NCBI RefSeq assembly: GCF_030503435.1
Contig: NZ_JAUKPO010000032.1
Coordinates: 1-64,000, forward strand
Direction: 5' to 3'
Length of the DNA stretch: 64,000 nt
DNA from: Rhodocytophaga aerolata
Lineage (GTDB): Bacteria > Bacteroidota > Bacteroidia > Cytophagales > 172606-1
The notes under the pieces are model-generated. The model was not told the origin of the DNA, did not search any database, and saw nothing but the letters and a program-made list of their open reading frames with translations. A program made the position numbers and the translations under genes. Each line of letters begins with the position of its first letter. Positions within the stretch are counted from its first letter, which is position 1. Positions 28,110-35,553 of this stretch are shown in pieces.

Positions 28110-28313
28110 ATGAAAAATACAATCAAAGTAGAACGTGCTCGAAACAATATGACGCAAGCCGAGTTAGCCGATAAAGTAAAAGTTTCCAGACAAACCATCA
28201 ATGCCATTGAGACGGGTAAGTTTATTCCTTCCACTTTACTTGCTTTTAAGATTGCTCATGTGCTGCAAGTAAGCATCGATGCCGTCTTCCGGTTGGAGGA
28301 CTGCGACTGGTAA
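28110..28313 (+). CDS. XRE-family (Cro/CI-type) transcriptional regulator
   Basis: A 67-aa single-domain HTH protein: MTQAELADKVKVSRQTINAI is the canonical HTH_3 helix 2-turn-helix 3, followed by ETGKFIPSTLLAFKIAHVLQ. It belongs to the YozG/YgzD-like small regulators. It starts 6 bp downstream of the membrane protein gene and is presumably co-transcribed. The palindrome at 27654-27700 is a candidate operator. Confidence 0.88.
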   Translation: MKNTIKVERARNNMTQAELADKVKVSRQTINAIETGKFIPSTLLAFKIAHVLQVSIDAVFRLEDCDW

Positions 28314-28381
28314 AAAAGTTACTTTTTCATCGCTTGGCCTGAGGAGATTGGTAAAGCAATAATTCCATTTTTTAGCAAAGC

Positions 28382-28794
28382 ATGACTAGCCAAAGAAAGC
28401 ATATGGCAACTAAAATTTCCTACATCATCGTTTTCCTAACAGGCTTAGGAATGCTTTTCATCGGCAGTCTTTTTTGATATCCCCACAGCTGGCAGAGGCA
28501 GCTTATGGCATCCGTTTACAGACTGCTGGCGACTTTTCGTTTCACTATATAAAAGAGGTAAGAGACCTATTTTCAGGCTTGCTCGTTTGCGCTTTGGTAT
28601 GGCTAAAGCAGCGCAAAGCGCTGGGTGTTGCCCTGCTGACGGCCGCCATTATTCCTTTCGGGGATATGCTGATTGTTTTGAGTAATGATTATAATTCACT
28701 GCCACAGGCCATGCCCCATATTGCCGCACTCATTATTTGTCTGGCTACTGGTCTTGTTTTATTCCTGGCCAAACCGCTAAAAAAAAGCCTCTGA
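28382..28794 (+). pseudogene. DUF4267-like membrane protein with a poly-T frameshift
   Basis: ATG 28382 opens a frame (ATKISYIIVFLTGLGMLFIG) that ends in TGA inside a run of T near 28470. The +2 frame continues as ISPQLAEAAYGIRLQTAGD and three further hydrophobic segments to 28794. A one-base change in the homopolymer would give a ~137-aa four-helix membrane protein of the DUF4267 type. It could be a sequencing error, phase variation or decay. Confidence 0.65.
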
Positions 28795-28805
28795 GAGTTT
28801 CATTA

Positions 28806-29301
28806 AGGTAGTAAAATCTGCTAAGAATGGCAGCAAATCCATTATTGAGTTCAATATATTGCCCGGCAACAAAACACCCTGGCGCTACCTACGCTATTTA
28901 GCGAGTCTTTCGAAATCCTAAAGGGTAGGTTAGAAATTGGGAATGGCAAAGACATTTACCAGGTACACCAAGGGGACAGTTTGACGATAGCACCTTACGA
29001 GAAGCACTATTATCACAATATTTACCAGGAAGAATGCCTGATCAGAGCTGTTATACGGTTGGGGAATACAGATTTTGAAAAGCCAATGTTGATGTTAAAA
29101 GGTCTGGAAGTAGATGGCCGGGTAACCAAAGCTAGTACGCCAAAAAAGCTGGTGGAACTGGCATTATTTGTTCGCTTAAATAATTCACGTATGATGGGTT
29201 TTCAAAAAATAGTGGAGCCCTTTTTTACTTACCTCTCAGAGAGAGCCATTAAGAAAGGGTATTTAGATACATTGATGAAAGGGTATGAAAACAAGTCATA
29301 A
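28806..29301 (+). pseudogene. Cupin-domain protein with frameshift
   Basis: The frame from about 28806 reads VKSAKNGSKSIIEFNILPGN and KTPW. After a one-base shift near 28890 it continues TLFSESFEILKGRLEIGNGKD, then SLTIAPYEKHYYHNI and a helical C-terminus to 29301. The two parts make a single cupin barrel with its metal-binding histidine region disrupted (HYH expected where RY remains). Confidence 0.7.
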
Positions 29302-29622
29302 GGTCCGCTACTAAACGCTTGCTTCTGTAGCGGCTGACATCTTTGGGCCAACAGTACGATTTTTATTGAACAAGATATTGAACTTGCAACAAAATCTGGA
29401 CAAAAAGTTAAGCACTAATAAAAAAAGGGAGTTAATTTAACTCCCCTCTCAAGTAGACTTGCGACAGATGCTACAGCTAACAGGCCTACTTGTTGACAGG
29501 CTATATACACTTCTCGTATCTGAGTAGTTTTTGCTGGATAGAAGCTGGGCTTGTAGCTATCCATGCAGGTTTACCCTATTATTAACTTCCATCCACATAC
29601 TTTTCCAACAAGGAAGCTATGG
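29302..29622. other. Convergent intergenic region
   Basis: 321 bp between a plus-strand pseudogene and a minus-strand gene end. It contains one terminator-like hairpin and no ORF. Confidence 0.5.
29427..29445. terminator. GGGGGAGTT-family hairpin (copy 2)
   Basis: GGGAGTTAA and TTAACTCCC form a perfect 9-bp stem around one T. It is preceded by seven A, so it would act as a terminator for transcripts from the right (minus strand) and as a hairpin for those from the left. Confidence 0.6.
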
Positions 29623-30300
29623 TTACTGATAATGATAAAAAATTCCCTTGTCAAAAGGTGTCCAAAGGCTTGCTTTCTGGCCACAAACTTTTAATCCAGT
29701 ATTTGCCCACGTGTTACAGGTTTGAAACAGACTGTAGCTACCCACTCCTTCATAAAATGCATCATTGTTTCCATAATTGGCCTTTGTGATGATAGGTATC
29801 ACCTGCCCTTGCTGGGAGGTTTTAAAACTTTTTTCTACATACGCCACTAACTTCTGGTAGTCATGGTAGCTGATTTGTATCTTTTTGCAATGCTCATCCT
29901 CCGTGATGGTTTTATAGAAAGTGGTGTGTATAGCTGAGTTACTTAGCCCAAAGGCAGCGCAAAAGGCTGTACTCCATTTTAAATCAGCCCAGGTGGGCGT
30001 TTCCAAATAAAATCCTTTGTCTCCCCAACCAAAGGCGATGAAGTTGGCTGTTGCATCTTTCCCAATTGTATGTTCAGCCTTTATGGAAGTGGACCAGTCT
30101 TTAACTTGATTTCGGATGGGCAAAACAAGATCCGTGTGTACACCATTGGTAAGGATATAAATAGTCACTTCTTGCTTCTTGACAGCATCCTTGTTGACTG
30201 CTATTCTAGCTAAACAAAAAGCAGTTCCTAGATAGACTAGGAGTAATCCAACCAACCCTAGGATAAGGGTTAGGGTTAATTTAAGCGTTCTTTTAAGCAT
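29623..30300 (-). CDS. TIGR02117/DUF2459 family protein
   Basis: A 225-aa protein with an N-terminal membrane anchor (~8-32), then the conserved TNGVHTDLVLPI block at ~50-61, AFGWGDKGFYLETPTWADLK and a C-terminal FQTCNTWANTGLKVCG. This family was named for its association with urease gene regions, but its activity is unknown. The His and Cys in conserved positions suggest an enzymatic, possibly amidase-like, periplasmic domain, which is an inference. Its start codon abuts a perfect 36-bp palindrome. Confidence 0.88.
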   Translation of the reverse strand: MLKRTLKLTLTLILGLVGLLLVYLGTAFCLARIAVNKDAVKKQEVTIYILTNGVHTDLVLPIRNQVKDWSTSIKAEHTIGKDATANFIAFGWGDKGFYLETPTWADLKWSTAFCAAFGLSNSAIHTTFYKTITEDEHCKKIQISYHDYQKLVAYVEKSFKTSQQGQVIPIITKANYGNNDAFYEGVGSYSLFQTCNTWANTGLKVCGQKASLWTPFDKGIFYHYQ

Positions 30301-30383
30301 TCTCTATTTTGAGGTATCTATAGTAGCTATTGCATAAACTTTCCTTGTATGCAATAGCTACTATAGATACCTCAAAATAGAGA
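30301..30383. repeat. Perfect 36-bp inverted repeat
   Basis: Arms 30301-30336 and 30348-30383 are exact reverse complements with an 11-nt loop. The left arm touches the ATG of the minus-strand DUF2459 gene, so its mRNA would begin with, or contain, this very stable hairpin next to the start codon. Confidence 0.9.
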
Positions 30384-30602
30384 AAAGGAACTTGTCCAAT
30401 GACCAGGGGTAGAAGTAATTTATACGATTCCTTTGTATTAACTATATATTATAGAAAAACTAAACAATCAATCTCTTTCTTCTTCACTTGCCTTGTATCC
30501 AATTCGGACAGATTGTGTCCCCAAATGAACAGTGGTAGAAATAATTGCTCCTTCATAAATATATGTTACTATTTGACAAAAAGCTATTTACGAGATTGGC
30601 TG

Positions 30603-30610
30603 TATATTTG
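30603..30610 (+). promoter_or_regulatory. Candidate -7 element (TAnnTTTG) for the padR-permease operon
   Basis: TATATTTG lies 43 bp before the padR ATG and matches the Bacteroidota -7 consensus. A TTTG at 30572-30575 is the nearest -33-like element but the spacing is too long. Confidence 0.35.
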
Positions 30611-30653
30611 TTAGGCAAGTGAGAAAGATATGTGTATTCAACTATAACCCACC

Positions 30654-30992
30654 ATGAAAGGAACCCAACTTGGAGAGTTTGAAGAAATTGTTTTGCTCAC
30701 CATTGCTGCCTTGTACGATGATGCCTATAGTGTAGCTGTACTGGAGGAAATAGGACGCCGGATGGAAAGACCTATGAGCATAGGCGCCATTCACCGGACC
30801 ATGCAACGCCTGGAAGAAAAAGGTTTGGTAAAATCCAGATTCGGCGAGGCAACCACCGAAAGAGGAGGGAGGCGCAAACGCCTTTTCACCGTAACGCCAG
30901 CCGGAGAAAGATCGCTGTTTGAAGCCAGAACCCTTCGAAACGACCTATGGGCAGCTATTCCAAAAGGAGCTTTCAATACAAGTTTTTCATGA
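30654..30992 (+). CDS. PadR-family transcriptional regulator
   Basis: A 112-aa winged-helix protein: GEFEEIVLLTIAALYDDAYS (helix 1), GAIHRTMQRLEEKGLVKSRF (recognition helix and wing) and RRKRLFTVTPAGERSL. Its stop overlaps the start of the permease gene by 4 bp (ATGA), so the two are translationally coupled. In Cytophagales such regulators regularly precede FtsX-like permeases and probably control them. Confidence 0.9.
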   Translation: MKGTQLGEFEEIVLLTIAALYDDAYSVAVLEEIGRRMERPMSIGAIHRTMQRLEEKGLVKSRFGEATTERGGRRKRLFTVTPAGERSLFEARTLRNDLWAAIPKGAFNTSFS

Positions 30993-33604
30993 AGCCAGTC
31001 AATTATCCTCAACCCCCACGCTGGGCAGAGCGGCTATTGGAATGGCTGGCTGCCGATCATTTACTGGAAGAAGTGCAGGGTGATTTGCAGGAACTTTTTG
31101 AAAAACGCCTGCAACAGCATAGTGTCAGAAAAGCCAGATTATTCTATGTATTGGACCTGCTACGACTGATTCACCCGAGATTATGGCGAAAAAAAACCTC
31201 TGCTTATCCACCACTCAATCCTATTGATATGCTTCAGCACTATTTATTACTCAGCTACCGGAATTTTACACGTTTTAAAAGTTCCTTCTTTATTAATCTG
31301 ATCGGCCTTTCCACTGGCCTTGCCTGTACTTTACTTATTTATCTGTGGGTACGGGATGAACTCCTGATGGATACATTTTATGAGAAAGACGAACAGTTAT
31401 ATCAGGTACTGGAAAACCGTGAAAGCGCCGAGGGCCTGGTCACTTTCTGGACTACTTCCGGCCCAACCGCTACTTCCCTGACAGAAGATATGCCTGAAGT
31501 ACAGTATGCAGCTACCCTCTTAGGAGGTAGGGACAGGTATGTAGAGGCTACTTTCTCAGTGGGAGAGAAGAACATCAAAGCGAAAGGGGGCTATGCCAGT
31601 AAAGATTATTTCCGGGTGTTTTCTCACCAGTTCCTGAGTGGCAATGCCAGCACAGTGCTGGCCGATAAAAACGCCATTGTCCTCTCTGAAACACTGGCAA
31701 AAAATCTATTCGGTACTACTGAGAATGTGGTTGGCAAAAGTGTTGAGGTCGATCATGACAAAGTATTTCAGGTGTCTGGGGTGTACAAAGATGCACCTAC
31801 CCATTCTTCGCAGCAGTTGGATTTTATATTGTCCTTTGAAAAATTTGTGGAAGAAAACGATTGGGCATATGCCTGGGGCAATACCGCTCCTTTTACATAT
31901 CTGCTGCTCAAACCAGGAACAGATATAGGGGCATTCAACCGGAAAATTGCCGGGTATGTGAAAACAAAAACAGAAGGGCAAATTACCCACCGTACTATGT
32001 TTCTAAAGCGCTTCTCCGAAAACTATCTGTATGGCAAATATGAAAATGGCGTACTGGTAGGTGGCCGGATAGAGTATGTTAAACTCTTTTCCATTATTGC
32101 GCTGTTTATTCTGGTCATTGCCTGTATCAACTTTATGAACCTGTCTACAGCCAAAGCCAGCAGAAGGCTGAAAGAGGTAGGCGTAAGAAAAACCATTGGT
32201 GCCAACAGGTTGTCGCTGGTATATCAGTATATGGGCGAATCCTTGCTGATGGCTTTTCTGGCCATGCTTGCATCCCTTAGTATAGTTATGCTGTTCCTGC
32301 CAACATTCAATAAAATCACCGGAAAAGAATTAAGTCTTTCGCTCGATCCAACGCTTATTACCAGTGTGCTGATTTTAACTGTGTTCACTGGCGTAGTAGC
32401 CGGAAGTTATCCAGCTTTATATTTATCGGGTTTTCATCCCATCGCTATGCTAAAAGGAAAACTTCCTACCTCAATGGGTGAATTATGGATACGCAAAGGA
32501 CTGGTCGTATTTCAGTTTTCTCTTTCTATTATTTTAATTGTAGCCGTACTGGTAGTATACAAGCAAATAGAATTTGTGCAGAATCAGCATCTGGGATATG
32601 AAAAGGAAAATTTAATCTACATCAATAAAGAGGGAAAATTGTACGATAAAAGCACCCAGGAAACCTTTATTGAAGAAGTAAAAAAGCTGCCTGGAATAGT
32701 GAATGCTTCCAGCATGGGGCATAGCCTTACCGGTCATAATGGAGGTACCTATGGCATCCGATGGGATGGGAAAGATCCCAATGATAAAACAGAATTTGAA
32801 AGTGTTTCTGTGAACTATGGTACCATTGAAACCATGGGTGTGGATATTCAAGAAGGCCGTTCCTTTTCCAGAGAATATGGCGCAGATAGTGCAAAAATTA
32901 TTTTCAATGAAGCCGCTATCAAATTTATGAACATGAAGGATCCCATTGGCAAAGTAATTAACCTTTATGGTAACGATATGCAAATCATTGGGGTAGCGAA
33001 GGATTTTCATTTTGAATCGTTGCATGAGAAAGTAAAACCGCTGTTTTTCAGATTAGCCCCAAGAAATACTCGGTTTATTATCGCCAGAGCCAGTGCTGGT
33101 AAGGAAAAAGAAGCCATAGAAGGGTTGCAAAAACTATATGCCACCTATAATCCAGGCTTCACCTTCGAGTACAAATTTCTAGACCAGAACTTCCAGGCCT
33201 TGTACGAAGCAGAACAACGGGTTGCCAGCTTATCTAAATATTTTGCTGGACTGGCCATTCTCATCTCTTGTTTAGGATTATTTGGATTAACTGCTTTTAC
33301 GGCTGAACGAAGAAGAAAAGAGATAGGTATTCGGAAGGTATTAGGCTCCAGCCAGTGGAATATTATATACTTACTGTCCAGGGAGTTTACCAAAATGGTG
33401 CTGGTCTCTATACTGATTGCCTTGCCGCTGAGTTATCTACTCTTAACCTACTGGTTGGATAATTTTGCTTTTAAAATTGATCTGAAGGCATGGTATTTTA
33501 TCACTGCCGGCGTAGCAGCCTTATTGATTACCTGGTTAACGGTGGGTACACAGGCTATAAACGCAGCCAGGATCAATCCTATTCATACACTCAGAAGTGA
33601 ATAA
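30989..33604 (+). CDS. MacB/FtsX-like ABC transporter permease with N-terminal prefix domain
   Basis: From ATG 30989 (MKPVNYPQPPRWAERLLEWL) 871 aa. A soluble prefix domain (~1-85, ending in DLLRLIHPRLWRKK) is followed by the first membrane helix (~105-125) and a periplasmic MacB-PCD domain (~130-365). An FtsX helix bundle with GVRKTIGANR (~370-530) follows, then a second periplasmic domain and a C-terminal FtsX bundle with EIGIRKVLGSS and INPIHTLRSE. No ATPase gene is adjacent. Export or mechanotransmission role inferred from the family. Confidence 0.9.
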   Translation: MKPVNYPQPPRWAERLLEWLAADHLLEEVQGDLQELFEKRLQQHSVRKARLFYVLDLLRLIHPRLWRKKTSAYPPLNPIDMLQHYLLLSYRNFTRFKSSFFINLIGLSTGLACTLLIYLWVRDELLMDTFYEKDEQLYQVLENRESAEGLVTFWTTSGPTATSLTEDMPEVQYAATLLGGRDRYVEATFSVGEKNIKAKGGYASKDYFRVFSHQFLSGNASTVLADKNAIVLSETLAKNLFGTTENVVGKSVEVDHDKVFQVSGVYKDAPTHSSQQLDFILSFEKFVEENDWAYAWGNTAPFTYLLLKPGTDIGAFNRKIAGYVKTKTEGQITHRTMFLKRFSENYLYGKYENGVLVGGRIEYVKLFSIIALFILVIACINFMNLSTAKASRRLKEVGVRKTIGANRLSLVYQYMGESLLMAFLAMLASLSIVMLFLPTFNKITGKELSLSLDPTLITSVLILTVFTGVVAGSYPALYLSGFHPIAMLKGKLPTSMGELWIRKGLVVFQFSLSIILIVAVLVVYKQIEFVQNQHLGYEKENLIYINKEGKLYDKSTQETFIEEVKKLPGIVNASSMGHSLTGHNGGTYGIRWDGKDPNDKTEFESVSVNYGTIETMGVDIQEGRSFSREYGADSAKIIFNEAAIKFMNMKDPIGKVINLYGNDMQIIGVAKDFHFESLHEKVKPLFFRLAPRNTRFIIARASAGKEKEAIEGLQKLYATYNPGFTFEYKFLDQNFQALYEAEQRVASLSKYFAGLAILISCLGLFGLTAFTAERRRKEIGIRKVLGSSQWNIIYLLSREFTKMVLVSILIALPLSYLLLTYWLDNFAFKIDLKAWYFITAGVAALLITWLTVGTQAINAARINPIHTLRSE

Positions 33605-34249
33605 AGTAAACAAAGCGAAATGCTTTACCTATAGTAGTGTTGAAACATAGATGTAGGCAAGAGGAGAAGAAGTAGGATGTCAAATGTTATCCTACAACTA
33701 TAGTACTCCCCCTTTTGCCAATTCTAATATCTCTGCTATCTCTGCCAGAAAGGGGGAGTTTAAGTAACTCCCCCTTTCTGTTTAGTAGATAAAAAAATGG
33801 GCAAAAGGGAAAAAAGTATTTACAAAATTTCTTTATGGATTTTCTATACCCCTATGCCCACCTTTTGGAGGATAGTGGAGATAGGCTATTTTGTCAAGCA
33901 TACCAGCAGAAAACCCTATTACGCTTATTGACCCTTCTTATCCATTTTTTCCTACTCAAGTTTGGGTTCAACTTTACTTCAAATTCCTAACTAGCTTTAG
34001 TAGCTTACTTATTCATCTTTTCTTACATAGCTCCTTTACTTAGTATAACAGGAATCTGGACAACGGTACTGGCTTCTATGAATAGTATTTAGGCCACTAG
34101 TAACATACTTAATCATTATATATGATCCAATATTGAGATAATATGTAAAATTATATTACTTGATTACAATAATATTTTAATAAATTTTTATTGATATAAT
34201 CATTTATAAGTGATTACCTTCAAGATGTTTTATTTAAATAATTCTTTAT
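33605..34249. other. Intergenic region with one strong hairpin
   Basis: 645 bp. Apart from the terminator-like hairpin at 33746-33780 it is AT-rich, very much so from 34100 on, and contains no recognisable gene. Confidence 0.45.
33746..33780. terminator. GGGGGAGTT-family hairpin (copy 3, best preserved)
   Basis: CAGAAAGGGGGAGTT and its exact complement form a 15-bp stem with a 5-nt loop, 142 bp after the permease stop. A likely terminator and the clearest member of a dispersed hairpin family. Confidence 0.75.
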
Positions 34250-35053
34250 ATGAACAAACCGAACCCACTTTTCTATCTTCCCTTTGTTAACAAAATGTGC
34301 TTGTTTACTTTCATTTGGACAAGCTTGATTGCATGTCAGAAAAAGGAAGAGATCGCTCCTACACAGGGGAGGATGCCCACTCCCAGTCAAACAGAATTAA
34401 GTATTGAGAAATTGACTCAATATTTAGCTTCTACTACAGGCTTTGATCCTACTCAGATCATCTATCTAGCTACTGACAGCACCTTTGTAATCAATAATGA
34501 CATCTTAGCAAAAGAAAGCGATGTACGGGAACGGCATTCCAGATCGATGGTAGCAAGAACCGATCAATGGCGCTACAACTACTTGGTAAGTAAAGCCAAT
34601 GTAACTAATATCGATTACTTTTTTGAGTCTACTGTTCCTGCTTCTTGGAAAACAGCAACCCTGAAAAGCATTCAAAACTGGAATGCTATCAATGGAACTA
34701 GCCTTTACTTGCGGGAAACTACTACACGCAATTCAGCTGATGTGGTGATTAAATTAGGCTATGCAGCCGAGAACTGGGTGGCTCGGGCTTATTTACCTTC
34801 CTATACTGGTAAGGCTGGCTTTGAAATCACCATCAATTCTAAATATAACTCGATAAGTGAAAGTTATAAAGTATTCACCATGACCCATGAGATGGGTCAT
34901 ACATTTGGATTAATGCATACAGATCAGAACAGCGGTATCTTCATCAGTGGTACTCCCACAAAGGATGCTAATTCAGTGATGAATTCAGTGGTCTTACCTT
35001 GGCAAGCCTTTACTGCCGGGGATATCAAAGCTGTACAAACCATTTATCCGTAA
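34250..35053 (+). CDS. Lipoprotein zinc metalloprotease (HEIGH/M57-type)
   Basis: A 267-aa protein with a lipoprotein signal (hydrophobic ~15-30, then SLIAC lipobox, Cys ~30). The mature part carries HEMGHTFGLMH from His213, the metzincin HExxHxxGxxH zinc site, and ends TAGDIKAVQTIYP, as in matrixin-like/dual-action HEIGH proteases. Probably anchored at the cell surface. A terminator follows. Confidence 0.88.
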   Translation: MNKPNPLFYLPFVNKMCLFTFIWTSLIACQKKEEIAPTQGRMPTPSQTELSIEKLTQYLASTTGFDPTQIIYLATDSTFVINNDILAKESDVRERHSRSMVARTDQWRYNYLVSKANVTNIDYFFESTVPASWKTATLKSIQNWNAINGTSLYLRETTTRNSADVVIKLGYAAENWVARAYLPSYTGKAGFEITINSKYNSISESYKVFTMTHEMGHTFGLMHTDQNSGIFISGTPTKDANSVMNSVVLPWQAFTAGDIKAVQTIYP

Positions 35054-35100
35054 GCACAATACGTCCTTTCCGTCACATTAAAATTAAACCTGAATTAATG

Positions 35101-35124
35101 GAGGCCACTAAAGTGGCCTCTTTC
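35101..35124 (+). terminator. Rho-independent terminator of the metalloprotease gene
   Basis: GAGGCCAC, loop TAAA, GTGGCCTC, then TTT; 47 bp after the stop. Confidence 0.8.
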
Positions 35125-35553
35125 ATTGGCTTTATACGCTGTTTCTAGCTGGATAGAAGTATGCTGAAATTTACCTGTAAAAATGGAGGAAGGGAGTAGA
35201 TTTAAAAGTCTGTTTTTTGAATAGTAAACAAAGAGTGAGTTAAGTTAAATTCCCCTTTGTTGTTCCTGATAAAGTATTCTATACTCGGGATAACCTCCAA
35301 GTTTTTCTTCCTGAACTCTGTCCGACAAATAGAGAGCCTTACATTGTGCTTAACTAACAGTCTTCTAAAATAAGGGAAACCCAACATGCGCCACAAGCCA
35401 TAGCTGATTTTTTTGACGCTTTACCAAATTGAACGTTTTTCTTGTTTGGCTATTCGTTTTGCATCGTCTGTATAGACAAGCTTGGGAGGGCCTGTATGCT
35501 TGAAAACCAACCGTTACTAAGGCTATCAACAAGATAAGACTATTTCATTAGTG
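35125..35553. other. Intergenic region
   Basis: 429 bp between converging genes. It holds a degenerate GGGGGAGTT-type hairpin (35228-35259) and a 17-nt segment (CCTGTAAAAATGGAGGA, about 35172) repeated near 38880. A 64-codon minus-strand reading is not supported. Confidence 0.4.
35228..35259. repeat. Degenerate GGGGGAGTT-family hairpin (copy 4)
   Basis: CAAAG...CTTTG outer stem with GAGTTAA-like arms and TTCCCC on the right; about 11 of 15 positions pair. Confidence 0.3.
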
